Assembly (NCBI GenBank): GCA_948146395.1 | Contig: OX411551.1 | Span: 45,790,796 to 45,854,795, forward strand | DNA length: 64,000 bases | Origin: Fragum whitleyi | Lineage: Eukaryota > Mollusca > Bivalvia > Cardiida > Cardiidae | Reading direction: 5' to 3' | Shown: positions 42,280 to 57,559 of the stretch, piece by piece | Numbering within the stretch: the first letter of the stretch is position 1 | How the letters are laid out: each line of letters begins with the position of its first letter | Made by a program: the position numbers and the translations under genes | Notes under the pieces: model-generated | Seen by the model: only the letters and a program-made list of their open reading frames with translations | Databases searched by the model: none | Told to the model about the DNA's origin: nothing

Positions 42280-45200
42280 TTAGACATCAAATACCCTGGA
42301 AAGCATATCAGCTAAGATATTATTTTTACCTGGGATATGTCGGACACTGAATCTGAATTCTTGCAGGATAAGACTCCATCTCAGTAAACGCATATTTTTG
42401 TCTTTGACACTATTCAGCCACTGCAAGGGAAAGTGGTCAGTTTCTATAACAAAACACTTACCTATCAGGTATTCTCTCAAACTCTGACAGGACTTAACGA
42501 TAGCTAGGCATTCCTTTTCCACCGTTCCATAATGCCGCTCTCTAGGAAGCAGCTTCTTGCTTATAAAGATAATAGGATGTCTACAATTATCCGTTACTTG
42601 TAATAATACTGACCCATAGCCCCTATCACAAGCATCTGTTTGAAGAATGAATTCACATGAAAAGTCTGGATTTTGTAAAATTGGATATGTTATGAGGGCT
42701 CTCTTTAATGCATTAAATGCTGCTTGATGCTCCTCAGACCATTTGACTTTGTTGGGATGATTTTTTGCAGTCAAGTCAGTTAGTACTGCTGACAGGTTTG
42801 CAAAATGGGGTATAAACTTTCGGTAAAATCCGATCATTCCAATGAAAGAACGTACCTGTTTTTTTGTCTTTGGAGGTGGGACATTTTGAATAGCTTCAAT
42901 CTTATCTGGTGTTGGATGGACTTCTCCATTCCCTACTATATGAGCTAGAAACTCCATCTTTTTGAAACCAAACCTACACTTGCTAGGTTTTGCAGTTAAA
43001 TATGCTCTCTTAAGTGATTTTAAGACTTCCTCAACATGCACTAGGTGATCTGCCCAAATTTCACTGAATACAATTACATCGTCTATAAATGAATCTGCAA
43101 ACTGATCCATATCAGAGAGAACCATCTTCATTAACCTGACAAAAGATGCACTTGAATTAATCATTCCAAATGGCATGACCAAAAATTGGAAATGTCCAAA
43201 TGGGGTAATGAAAGCACTCTTTTCCTTTGCAGAAGCGGCTAAAGGTATCTGCCAAAAACCTTTTGTAAGATCCAGTTTGCTGATAAATTTAGCCTTAACT
43301 AATTTGTTGATTATATCTTCTAATTTAGGCATTGGTTGAGGATCAAAAACTGTTACCTTGTTCAGTTGTCTGTAATCCACGCATAGTCTAATAGAGTTAT
43401 CTTTCTTTGGCACGACCACTATTGGTGAGGCGTAAGGACTACAAGACTTTTCTGCTATACCTGCCTCAACCATATCTTGAATTTCCTTATGTACCTTGTC
43501 ACGCAAAGCGTATGGAAGACAATACGCCTTCCTTCGAAGTGGGATATCAGATGTTAAAGTAACGTCATGCTCAATAAGATTTGTTTTACCTGGAACATCA
43601 GTTAAAACATCAGAATATCTGCATAAAATTTCTGTCAACTCCTTAGTTTGATCATTTGTTAAGTCAGGGTTAATCAGTACATCACTTACACACTCACTTG
43701 GCTTTAGAAGTGGGTTTTCGATACTTATTACCTCCTCATCACTGGTATCATCAGTTAGAGATGTATTTAGAGTTGCTAAAGTAATGTCTGAAGTTTCATC
43801 ATACAACGATGTGTCTAATATATCATCTGCTCTATCATACCATTCTTTCAACATATTGATATGAAAAGTCTTCAATGTTCTCTTACTTTTGCCTGTCTGA
43901 ATGATGTAGTCTACTGGACCAACCTTTTCTATGACCTCAAATGGCCCTTTCCATTGAGCTAACAATTTACTCGTTGTAGAAGGTAGTAAAATACTTACCT
44001 TTTGACCAGGTTTCAAATTGCGTTCTCTTGCCTTCTTATCAAAATACATTTTCTGCCTCTTTTTACTCAAAGCTTCATTCTTTTCTGAAATATTTCTCAT
44101 CTTACTCAACTTTTCTCTAGTCTTGACAATATGATTAATAACTGAATCTCTTTTTACCTCACTCTTTGGCTCCTCCCAATGTTCCTTTATGATACTTAGA
44201 GGACCTCCTATATCGATGGCAATTCTCTGAAATGGTTCAGAAATAATTGGCACCGATATAAGAGTCGTTTTCCTTACTCGGCCCTTTGCAACACTTCTTT
44301 GACACTGGGGACAAGTTCTGCAATAGACTGAAACATCTTTAAACATACCTGGCCAAAAGAAATTTTGAAGAATTCTGTTTCTAGTCTTCCTATTTCCTAG
44401 GTGACCACTCAGTGGTATGTCATGAGCAAGTTTCATGATTTCATAACGACACTTTTTTGGTACTACAATCTGACTTACTTCACTGCCATCCTCATTTTGA
44501 AAGGCTCTATAGATTATTCTATCCTTTACAAAGAAGTATGCATTTCTACTTACCTGTTTCTGTCCGAAAGCCAACTTTCTAACCTTTTCCAATGAACTGT
44601 CATTCGTTTGTTCTAGTATAAGATCATCTGCATCACCTATATCTATACTTATCTCTTCTTTGTTAGCTTTTGATTCATTGATTTTGTCACAATAATCATC
44701 ACTCTTCCACCTTACTTCAGCTTCTGACTTTTTAATCTCATCATTAATTTGGTTCTGAAGCATGTTTCTAGTGACAACTTGTAAAGATTCTACTGGGGAA
44801 TGAAAAGAGCAAAAGTTTCCCAAAATAAGATCTGCAAAGGGATTATTCATAACAAGGGCAGTTACTGTTCCAGAAATAAATGGTGTCTGGATCTTTATTA
44901 CAACCTCCTTACATACTTTGAGACTTCCATCTGCTAGTGTAACGTCTTTTTGTAAGCCAGTAAAAGATCCCAATGAAGCTAACTCTTCGGAAACAAAGAC
45001 TGCTGTACATCCTGTATCCCTTAGAACCTTTACTGATTCACCATTTACAAATCCATTGCAGATTCTGAGACCATTAAAGAGAATTTTTTGATCTTCATTT
45101 GTTTTTGGAACAATGGGTATTTCTACTGGACTGCGACCTTTACCCTTAGTTGGCGAATGAATAAGACCATTAGCTTCTTTGTAATTCTTGTCAGTGTTTT

Positions 45201-46059
45201 TGTTTAATTTGTAAGGACAAGATGCAATTAAGTGATCTGTGCTATCACAAACGTAACAAGCACGTTTATTTGTCTTTTGATCTCCTACTGCATCATTAGT
45301 ATTTGATTTGTTATAATACCCTAAATTTGGTTTCTTTTGGTTGTATCTCTTTTCCATACCTTTATGAGCAAGTTGATAGGCCTCTGCAAGGCCTACCATA
45401 TCATTAACTGTTTTTGGCTGGTGTTCTTTCAACCATACCTGGAGGTAATAATCTGTACTGAACATTAATTGATCTCTTAAAACCATGTCAACTAATCTAT
45501 CAAAATCCCCATCTACAGATTCTGTATCTTTCCAATGATCAAAGTATGATTTTAAACGCACTGAGAATTCTCTGAAAGATTCACCTTCATTCTGTTTACA
45601 TGCTCTAAACTTCTCTCTGTATTCCCATGCATTCAACCCATATCTATCCAAAATAGCTTTTTTGATGCATTCATAATCTTTACTTTCTGTATATGCCATT
45701 CTTGAGTATGCTTCTAAAGCTTTTCCACTCAACTGAGGAATAAGGTGGACAGGCCACTGAGATTTAGGCCAACTATACACGAGAGCGAGTCTCTCAAATG
45801 AAGTTAGAAAAACTTCAATATCCTGTCCTTCTTCATATTTAGGTAGTTTGACCTTGACATTCAGACTGTGAGACACAGAAGCGTTTGGATTGTGCTGTCT
45901 TATTTCTAGTTCTTTCTCTTTTAAATCTAATTCTCTCATCTTAAGTTCACAATCTCTTTCTCTCATTCTAGCATCTCTTTCAGCTGCTCTTTCACTTCTT
46001 GCAGCACATTTTTCTTCTCTTTCTGTTATTTCTCTCAACAGAGTTAAACACTGACTAAC
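42280..46059 (-). pseudogene. GMR1-type Ty3/gypsy gag-pol with internally deleted integrase, 5'-truncated
   Basis: One continuous frame; I number from the TTG codon at 46036-46038 (1252 residues). Order: charged N-terminus; capsid with a SCAN-like region (about 125-225: EYREKFR, EGESFREF, LQVWLKEH); zinc knuckle CX2CX4HX4C (261-274); protease LRDTGC (339-344); integrase HHCC finger (H539, H546, C576, C579); start of the integrase core (AIDIGGPL, 607-614); integrase C-terminus with a GPF module (about 698-700); RT (about 825-1010, FIDD 985-988 with LDLTKGFWQIPL); and RNase H (TDA 1134-1136, ETDH 1199-1202). Integrase ahead of RT is the GMR1 arrangement, unlike other Ty3/gypsy elements. Between IDIGGPL and SIIKEHWEE most of the catalytic core, including the second and third acidic residues, is gone. 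The gag 5' end and 5' LTR are lost at the junction with PLE copy 3. Confidence 0.9.
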
Positions 46060-47153
46060 TTAGTCAAGAGAGTGAAATCAATAAATGTGATAACGAACAA
46101 CTAAAGGAAACCGTTATTGTACTGAAAGAATTAGTTGAAGTTACGAAGAAACAACAACCTATTCTTCAAGAATCTTGCGAATTATCATTTCAAAAAGAGG
46201 CGTATCACTTGAAACAATGTATTTCATCTATTTGGCAACGTAAATTGACTAAAAGAAGACAAGAATTTTGGCAGAAAACTAGAAACACGAAGCTAGCAGA
46301 GATTTATGAAATGTGGAGAAATTCTACCCCCATCATTCTTCCACACAAATTTCAAATGGCAGAAATCCTACATGAACCAGATGACCAAACACGACGTCGA
46401 GAAAGACAAGTTCTCGATAATTTCAGAACCGAAATTGACCTTCTCTATCTCCGCGCCCAGTCTCACGAATCACACTATCGAAATATAGATCTTGAAATGT
46501 TTGAGCTCTTCTCAAAGAAATTTAAAGGTGGAAAATTGAAAGCAATAGAACAATTATGGATAGAAGAAACAGAAAAAGAAGAGTCAATCTCAATTGACAG
46601 ATGGGAAAATACAAGCGGCAAATGGCTTAAACAATACGAAATCACATTTCGAGAGAAATATAATTCGCGAAACCCATTCATATCACAAAATCCTTTCATT
46701 AAAGAGGCAAATGCGAATTTGAAGAAATTAGAACAGCCAAATGACACACCAAATAATCATTATTATGAAAATTCGACTCAATCAAGCAACTTCCAAAGGA
46801 ATCCAACAAGGCCTCAATATAGACCCAACACTCACCAACAATGGAATACAAAATGGAATAACCGTACCTATAATCAAAAAGATAACACCTTTCCTGCCGA
46901 AAGTGGTCCGAATGACTCGCAATTTTACAAAAGAGCCACTCAATCCTATGCCGACGCTGTACAACGAAACCCACCATACAAAAACAGAACTGGGTCATAT
47001 TATCAATTTCAAAATAGGCCGACAAACAAACAGCCACCATGGAATAATGATCACTACCCCTACCGAATGAATAACAATCAATCAAACAATTTTCAGGAAC
47101 AATCTAGAAACCCTTTTTTAGGGAACACGGACCAGAACCACCTAATGACGTAA
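46060..47153 (+). pseudogene. PLE ORF1, copy 3 (lacks N-terminus)
   Basis: Same protein as 36721-38004 from about residue 64 to the end (TDQNHLMT). The first in-frame ATG-independent open stretch starts at the junction with the gag sequence, so no native start codon remains. Confidence 0.85.
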
Positions 47154-49405
47154 CCACCATTAACAATATTAAAGTTATCAACTTATCAGCCAGAGATCTA
47201 AACAGTGATGAAATCTCCATTTTAAGCAAAGGATTAAAATTCACCCCCACACCTACCAAAACAAATACAGTAGAACTAAGAAAAGATATAAATGAATTTA
47301 TAAGAAAAATAAGACTTGTTGAATATTTTAGAGGGACAGAAGACAGAGACATATCACTAGTAAAAAATAACAGCAATTTTATTCCTCCAAAAGACAGAAA
47401 TCAAACACTTGAAAAATTCATTAACAATATTGAAAATTACCCATTACACTTCAATAACACGCATACGCGGAAAAACCTGAATAAACAAGAGAGAAATGCA
47501 TTGAACAATTTAAAGAACGATAAATCAATCGTCATAAAAGAAGCAGATAAAGGCGGCGCAACTATTGTCATGGACTGTAAACATTACGAAAGAATTGTCG
47601 AAGAGACACTAGCAGATGCAGAATACTACCAAGAACTAAATAATGATCCAAAACAAAATGACAATAGAATGTATACCAAATTCTTGAAAAAACACAGCCA
47701 TTGCTTTACAAACAAAGAATTTGATTACCTCACCCAGTTCGAAGTCAAAGAGCGCAACTTTTACGGTCTGCCGAAAGTACACAAAAGTCAAATAATCAAC
47801 AACCACTGCAGAAAAAGCACTACATCTCACATTAAAATTACGAGTGTAAATGACTTGAAAGTAAGACCTATAGTTGCAGGACCCTCGTGTCAAACACATA
47901 GACTGAGCAACCTTATTGATATAATTTTGAAACCCTTGATCAAACATGTCAAAAGCTACATTCGGGACACCACAGACTTTCTAAACAATTTGCCACAAAG
48001 AGTACCAATAAACACACTATTAGTATCATTTGATGTTGAATCCCTGTACTCTAATATACCGCATGATCTTGGACTAGAAGCAGTTGATTACTGGATTAAC
48101 AGACACCGCCAAGAATTACAACAGCGATTTTCAACCACTTTCATCCTCGATGCAATTAAACTCATTCTGGAAAATAATACCTTTTACTTCAATGGCAAAT
48201 ATTTCAGACAAATAAAAGGAACTGCCATGGGTACCAAATTTGCACCTACTTACGCAACCCTCGTATTAGGATATCTAGAAATAAAGCTCTACCAACAAGT
48301 AAAGAATGAATTCGGAGAAGCATTTTGTCAAGACTTCATGGAAAACTGGAAGAGATTTTTGGATGATGTTTTTGTACTTTGGCCAAAGTCTCCAAATTCA
48401 CTTAGAAAATTGACAAGTTTCTTAAACAATTTACACAGCGATATCAAATTCACGGAAGAATCAAATGATACAGAATTACCGTTCCTGGATGTTTTGGTTC
48501 GAAACAATGCAGGGAAAATAGAAACAGACATATATTCGAAACCAACGGACAGCAAACAGTACTTGTTGTTTTCATCATGCCATCCAAAACATACACGTAT
48601 AAATATCCCATTTTCATTAGCAAGACGAATATGTTGTATTGTCTCGAATGACGCACTAAAACAGAAAAGATTAATGGAGTTGAAACAATGTCTTAAAGAT
48701 CTGAAATATCCCATAACGATCATAAATGAAGGAATTAAATGAGCTAAATCTATACCAATCGAAGAGCTGCGGAGACCAAAGCAACAAACAAACGAAAACG
48801 TATTAGCATTTGTTTCAACATTCAATCCTAACCAACCAGAATTCTTCAACGTCATATTCCAAAACCTACCCATCCTAAATACAGACCCGGAACTACAACA
48901 TGTTTTCTCAAAATTCAAAGTAATCAAAAGTAAACGGCAACCAGCAAGTCTAAAGAAAATCCTAACTAGAGCCAAATACGAGTCTACTGAAAAAGTACCA
49001 AGCATAAAAAAATGTGGAAGATCCAATTGTGGACTATGTAAACACCTCATCGAGGGATCTTCATACACATTTAATTCAGGGAAAGAGTTTTTCATAAAAG
49101 AGAATGGATCTTGTGATATTAAGAACGTAATCTATGTAATGAAATGTAACGGCTGTGGCGATGAATATATAGGAGAGACCGGCATTGCCCTTAGAAACAG
49201 AGTAACCGTACACAACCAACAGATTAGAGACCCCAATCTACGATTCCTCAAAGTAAGCCAACATCTTTTTTCCTGTACCAGTAGCGAACCCAGATTTAAA
49301 ATATTTCCATTTTATAAAATGATGATGGACGACACATTCATGCGGAAAGCTAAAGAAGAACATTTTATTGAAGTATTTCGACCAAATTTGAACTCAAATA
49401 GATAA
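47108..49405 (+). pseudogene. PLE ORF2, copy 3 (one nonsense codon)
   Basis: Exactly the same length as copy 1 (2298 bp), with all RT and GIY-YIG motifs. An AGA to TGA change at 48740-48742 stops it between the RT and the endonuclease, three codons downstream of the site that is nonsense in copy 2. The DKEF to NKEF change is a further missense difference. There are no indels. Confidence 0.92.
47114..47120 (+). promoter_or_regulatory. Candidate -1 ribosomal frameshift site (copy 3)
   Basis: TTTTTTA read as T TTT TTA in the ORF1 frame, followed by GGGAACACGG. ORF2 is open in the -1 frame from 47108. Same as copy 1. Confidence 0.75.
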
Positions 49406-49513
49406 TATAACATCAATTTTGACATTTTTCCTATTTTCAAATATAATTTGTTATGTTAACGATGTAAGCGACGTAACGTCATGTCGACGACGTTACAACG
49501 TTGTAACTAACGT

Positions 49514-49554
49514 CATTCCTGATGATCCATTTAATGGTGAAACCGGTAGAATTA
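49514..49554 (+). ncRNA. Hammerhead-ribozyme-like motif, PLE copy 3
   Basis: ATTC, CTGATGA, hairpin CCATTTAATGG, GAAA, ACCGGTA, GAAT in order, as in the other copies. It is followed by the pseudo-LTR sequence. Confidence 0.65.
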
Positions 49555-49679
49555 TATTATATTTATTCTCTATAAAACTTGTAAACTAAACAAATACAAC
49601 CATATAGAAGGCAAATTACGATATCTTCTCTGTTTTTTCTCCCCGTATTTATACGTATTTGTGATTTAATTCGCTTTTA

Positions 49680-52800
<3,121 letters not shown>

Positions 52801-52819
52801 GAAGGAGCATCGATCTGTA

Positions 52820-53118
52820 TCTCAGTCTGATTAGCTCTGTTAGTAGAGTACCGGACTTCAAAACCATTGAAGTTCGACGTCGTGGGTTCAAACCCTGGTT
52901 GGCACATTAACAAACTAATTGTCTTTCGGATGAGACGTTAAACCGTGGCCCCGTGAGACGATGCTTTACACCAAGCACGTTAAAGAACCATGGCGGATCT
53001 CAGCAGTAGTTTCGTTATGTATCCTTGCACTTTCCCCCGTAACAACTAACCGTCTTTTGAGGCCTCGCTCATATGTGCATATGCTACGGTAGCGACGATA
53101 AATAAACGGAAATACACA
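52820..53118 (+). mobile_element. tRNA-derived SINE, family 2
   Basis: A tRNA-like head (TTAGCTCTGTTAGTAGAGTA; B box GGTTCAAACCC) is followed by a body with TCGGATGAGACGTTAAACCG and CACGTTAAAGAACC, blocks shared by several invertebrate SINEs. It is flanked by a perfect 12-bp duplication, CATCGATCTGTA (52808-52819 and 53119-53130). Confidence 0.9.
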
Positions 53119-53524
53119 CATCGATCTGTAGACTATAGTGATTGAACGAACCAGAATACCAATATATAAAGAGGATAAGAGGAAAGGATTATGTGTCTCT
53201 TTGACTGAACTGAACTTTATACCTAAATTATTTTTTTCAATGATTGATTAATTCAATTTGATGACAGATTATGCTTGACTTTTCGAACCTTTGAGACTCG
53301 TCTCATAGCATTGCATTCACGCCATAAGGACGATCCGTATATATTTTTGAAATTGCTTTTGAACTCCTCATAAATGTATAATTACCCGTCACACAAAAAG
53401 GGACCATCTGAATAGTACGTCAAATGTCGACCCCAGTAAGACTGTACGGACTGAGCAAGCTGACTGGAGTGAAAACTTTTCAAAACATTTCTGATTTTGT
53501 GAATCTAGAAAGACATAGAGAATA

Positions 53525-53665
53525 ACATGTTAGTGTCTTAAAATTCATCAATGTTATCTGGTCGATGTTGGGAGAATTTAACACGGCGAGGCTTTGTCGA
53601 GGCATGATAATTTCTCACAGTCGAGACCAGATAGCATTGATATTTTCAGATACTAACATTTTATT
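53525..53665. mobile_element. Palindromic MITE, CGAGGTTGGGAGAATTGA family (diverged)
   Basis: An imperfect palindrome with a GCGAGGCTTTGTCGAGGC centre and ATGTTAGTGTCTTAAAAT / ATTTTCAGATACTAACAT ends. It is related in layout to 11225, 55690 and 58110. Confidence 0.5.
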
Positions 53666-53669
53666 CTAT

Positions 53670-54355
53670 TCATAATTCAATCATTTTTCAGCGATTTAAT
53701 AAAATAATAAAAAAATACAAGAAATTCAGGTGAAGGTGTATGCAAATTCCTTCTAAAAATAGACTATCTGATATCATGTTATGTTAAATAGACAGGTGAT
53801 ATCAGCTCAATGCAGGCTTCATTGCATGATAAAATTCTATCAATCGATATAATAATTTTAGACATATGAGATCTTTGCAAGAAATTACATTGCATTTTAG
53901 AAAATTTCCAGATGGTCCCTTTTCGCGTGAAATGTTACATGTATTAATGTAGTTAATGTCTTCGTAAGTTTGTAGAAACATTGAACAATTTGTAAATTAA
54001 ATTCTGATAGTAATGCATTAGTAATGTTTTAATTTATTTACTTAGATTGAATAAGGAAAAGATTGATAAATACTATTTTAAGAAAGTCAATCAAACCACA
54101 AGATGTGATATGTTAGAGTTGTTTACACTATCTGATGCACATTTCTAGGAAACAAGACTCCTTTCAATTAACTTTGTCTGATTGAAGGTCGCCTGCAATT
54201 ACGACAAGGCACCTTTATTAGTAAACCCTTGTCATGCTATTAAATTAAAATTCTTCTTTAGAATTACGCCCACATCAAAGAACTGAAAGCCCTAGAATCC
54301 AAGGGTTTATGGCATTTTTTCTCTGAAAATTATTTTCATGAACAATTCTGTCTTA
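53670..54355. other. No recognised content
   Basis: No gene or bounded repeat identified. Confidence 0.4.
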
Positions 54356-54359
54356 AAAG

Positions 54360-54475
54360 AGGTCACACAGTAGGTGTAGACTAAGATCACTGCGCATAGG
54401 GTGCAGGCTGATCTTTGTCTTTACCCTATGCCAAAGCAGGAATATTCCGGGTTCAGCATGACAAAGATTAAATCA
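54360..54475. repeat. Hairpin repeat, GATCTTAGTCTATACC family
   Basis: AGGTGTAGACTAAGATCACT is mirrored by CAGGCTGATCTTTGTCTTTA around GCATAGGGTGC, then GGGTTCAGCATGACAAAG. Confidence 0.6.
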
Positions 54476-55007
54476 ATTTCGAATCCTTATGCCGAGGACA
54501 GTATTTAAGACATAACAGCATAACAACATTGGTAGGAGACTGCTCAGTAACTTTGAAATATATCCTTTTTGTAGCGACTTCGTTCCAGATAAGGGTCTTA
54601 TTTTACGTTTGAGGTTTTATTTTACCTTGAACTTAACGCTACATGTAAAATAGAATAAATAAAACATACACAAACCCCCACCTAATTCCAAATGGTATAT
54701 CCATTCATAATGGCGCAAAATTTTATTAAATTCATTTCACATATTGCTAGAAATCAATGAGCTACTGTGATCCGGGTAAGCTTTATTGTAACATTTGACT
54801 TTGAACTGTATCCTGATCATTGGAACTATTTCAAAATGTCCTTAAAAAAGCACAGTTACTTATATTGAAGATTAAATGAATCTTCCAATTGTGAAATCAA
54901 TTTATAATTGTTTGAATGTTTCCTACCTCCAGCTGCTATCCCACAATTGTAGGAGGTGTGCTATAGATAAGCACAGTTTTAACATTTTGCCTTGAGCAGT
55001 AACTTTG

Positions 55008-55206
55008 GTTTAAACCTATTTATTTTACATCGATTGGGAAACAAGTTCTTACAACTGATATTAATCCCTCTCGATTCTTCTTCCTGGTAATTTCACCAGT
55101 ACTCGCGCCGAATGTATGGGCCAGTGAAAGAACCAAGATGGAATCGAACTCAGGACCTTTGGGTTAAGAGGCCGAAGCTCTACCTCTAGACCACGGACAC
55201 CACACA
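55008..55206 (-). mobile_element. tRNA-derived SINE, family 3, copy 1
   Basis: On the minus strand the head has GTGGTCTAGAGGTAGAGC and GAGTTCGATTCC. The body contains GCGAGTACTGGTGAA and ends with GATGTAAAATAAATAGGTTT. It is flanked by a perfect 13-bp duplication, AGCAGTAACTTTG (54995-55007 and 55207-55219). Confidence 0.9.
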
Positions 55207-55689
55207 AGCAGTAACTTTGATGATGGAACTATCGCAAAATCTCTTTCAATTGACACATACATCGATGTTCGGGAATCAATGTGTCAATTTGAATTGAAAT
55301 CCATTCAAAATTTAAGGTAATGCACCGAATTTCTACGTTTGCTTTTGAACTATGACATTGACCTGAGATATATCTGTACATGTCTTCAAATGCTTATGAC
55401 TCGAGAACAAGGACGCCAAGATATGTTGAAATGTCGCCATCATGTAGAAGTAATGCTGAGGATAAATTCGGATGGGCGGACTAGCGCAATAACCCACCAC
55501 CGCACATACAATTAAAAATATCGCGAGATTGACTGTCATTCCGATAAAAAAAACATTCCAAATCGCTCACTCAGCGCTGCATTCATTCATTCCAAACACT
55601 CACTCATGCAATTCAAAAACGTTCCAAAATCATTTACATCATTCAAAATAAAAATCGGTAGAAAAAAAATCCAAGATTTTACTGATATA

Positions 55690-56005
55690 TATATATAATA
55701 CGTGCTTAGTGTTTTGTAAGAAAAAAATATCCAACGAGGTTGGGAGAATTGATAATTGTCGAGGCTCTGCCGAGACAATATCAATTCTCACAACCGAGTT
55801 AGATATTTTTTCATACAATACAATAAGTACGTTTTATATTTATCTTATGACATCTATTTGTCTTGTTTTCGTTGATGTTTCTAACTGAAATGCAAGTTTC
55901 TAAATATAACCGTATTATATCTTTGTTCTAACAATAATTATGTGATATCATAAAAAATATCATATGGGATGTTATCACACGGATATTTGTATAGTTATAA
56001 GATAA
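55690..56005. mobile_element. Palindromic MITE, CGAGGTTGGGAGAATTGA family (uninterrupted)
   Basis: A left palindrome centred on TCGAGGCTCTGCCGAGA is followed by a right part ending near ATATTTGTATAGTTATAAG. This copy defines the intact structure from which the SINE insertion at 11395-11764 can be recognised. Confidence 0.6.
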
Positions 56006-56086
56006 AAGTGAATTTTGTAAACGTATAATGGTCTGCTGAAGACATAGATAGCTATTCATGGAACCTGTATGTATGTCCTTTTTAAA

Positions 56087-56141
56087 GGGAGGTAATAAAT
56101 ATCGCTAATTTCGTTCGTCTTAAACCATTGGATTACCTCCC
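56087..56141. repeat. Imperfect GGAGGTAAT/ATTACCTCC hairpin
   Basis: A diverged relative of 23147-23210, again followed by the CACTCATT-type repeat and a GTCAATTTCACGATGTTGTG block. Confidence 0.5.
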
Positions 56142-56313
56142 GTTCATTTCACGTAAGACTCGCTCCACACACTTATTCAATATCATACCAAAATCACTCC
56201 GAAATCATTCATTTTGTCAATTTCACGATGTTGTGAACTGAACTGCGACTCGCAAAGTCACAACTATGTCTCGTTCAGCGCAAGCAGGCTTTGCGAAAAA
56301 AAAACAACAACAA

Positions 56314-56519
56314 CCGTGGTCTAGAAGTAGAGCGTCGGCCTCTTGACCTAAAGGTCGCGAGTTCGATTCCCGGGAGCGGCTATCGATCTTGGTTCTTCCA
56401 TTGGCCCACACATTCAGTGCGAGTACTGGTGAATTTTCCAGGAAGCAGAATCGAGATGGATTAATTTAAGTTGTAAGAACTTGTTTCCCAATTGATGTAA
56501 AATAAATAGGTTAAAATCT
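56314..56519 (+). mobile_element. tRNA-derived SINE, family 3, copy 2
   Basis: Same family as 55008-55206 on the opposite strand (B box GAGTTCGATTCC, body GCGAGTACTGGTGAA, end GATGTAAAATAAATAGGTT). It is flanked by AAACAACAACAA on both sides (56302-56313 and 56520-56531), a plausible duplication of a low-complexity target. Confidence 0.8.
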
Positions 56520-56595
56520 AAACAACAACAAAAAACAAACACAACAACAATCTCCTGGGTCATCTGCATCACGTTCTAGATGTTTTGACTAGGGT

Positions 56596-56691
56596 TCATC
56601 CTCGGATACCCCGGGGTCTCCCTATTTGTTACGCTATATCGACGTCGATATAGCGTAACAAATAGGGAGACCCCGGGGTATCCGAGGATGA
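56596..56691. mobile_element. Perfect 96-bp palindromic mini-element
   Basis: The 48-bp arms are exact mirrors, centred between 56643 and 56644 in GACGTC. An 11-bp direct repeat TGACTAGGGTT occurs at 56586-56596 and 56689-56699, overlapping the palindrome ends by one to three bases. A diverged copy is at 10552-10618. It has no coding capacity. Confidence 0.8.
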
Positions 56692-56984
56692 CTAGGGTTT
56701 AGATGTTATTTAAACTGATTCCTGTAACTTGACAGGAGATTTAATTACTCTCAGAAGACATCAGCTTCAGTCTAAACGGCATGTCAAAAACTTCATCTTG
56801 GTAACAGTTTCAAGGATGCTCAAGACTTTCAAGTATCTTACAATTTTCTGCAAATTGAATGAGACCGATTATTATTTTCCTACAAGTTTGCCGGTTGTTT
56901 ATTCTCCTCCAGTCACTCATAGAACAATATTTCGATGAGCAACCGAAATACCACGAACAAGATGTATTTACGATAGTTGAAACG

Positions 56985-57200
56985 CGAAAAGGGGTCATGT
57001 GCGTAGTGCGTAAATGGTCGACCTTAGATACACTGAGCGTACTAAGCAGACTAGCTAGGGTCGAAACTTTTCGCAGTTTTACTTATTTGTGACCCGTCAC
57101 ACAAAAAGGGACAATTTTGGCAGCGGGTAAAGTGTCGATCTTTGTCAGACTGCGTGTATTGGGCGGACTGACAGGAGTCGAAACTGTTCGCACTTTTACT
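56985..57200. repeat. Diverged repeats of a CGAAAAGGGTCATGTGCGTAGTGCG type
   Basis: Two adjacent related segments (56985-57070 and 57093-57200) share GGTCGAC/TCGATC, CAGACT and GGGTCGAAACT motifs. Looser relatives are near 8160-8230 and 53386-53480. Boundaries are unclear. Confidence 0.35.
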
Positions 57201-57559
57201 AATTTCCGAATCTAGAATAATAAAAATACCTTCATGTAAAGGAATTTTTGAAATGCGACCACCTGTTAGCATGTTCTTAAACTAATCTCTTTTTCAAATA
57301 TTTATTTACGAAGTTCCTTTTCGCGTGTTGGATCACATCTTTGAATCTTGAGGAATCAATCTACCCCCATGTGATAGATTTTTTTTGAAATGTGGCACCT
57401 TGTTGACCTGAACTAGAATCTTTCCCAAATAGATGTTTTAAAACGCTACAAGATAGCCCATTTTCTCGTGACAAATCTAATTTGCCAAAACATGCATTTA
57501 AAAACATTTTTGAAGAAAATTAGAATGAATATAAATTTCCATCGCGGAACTATTACAGT

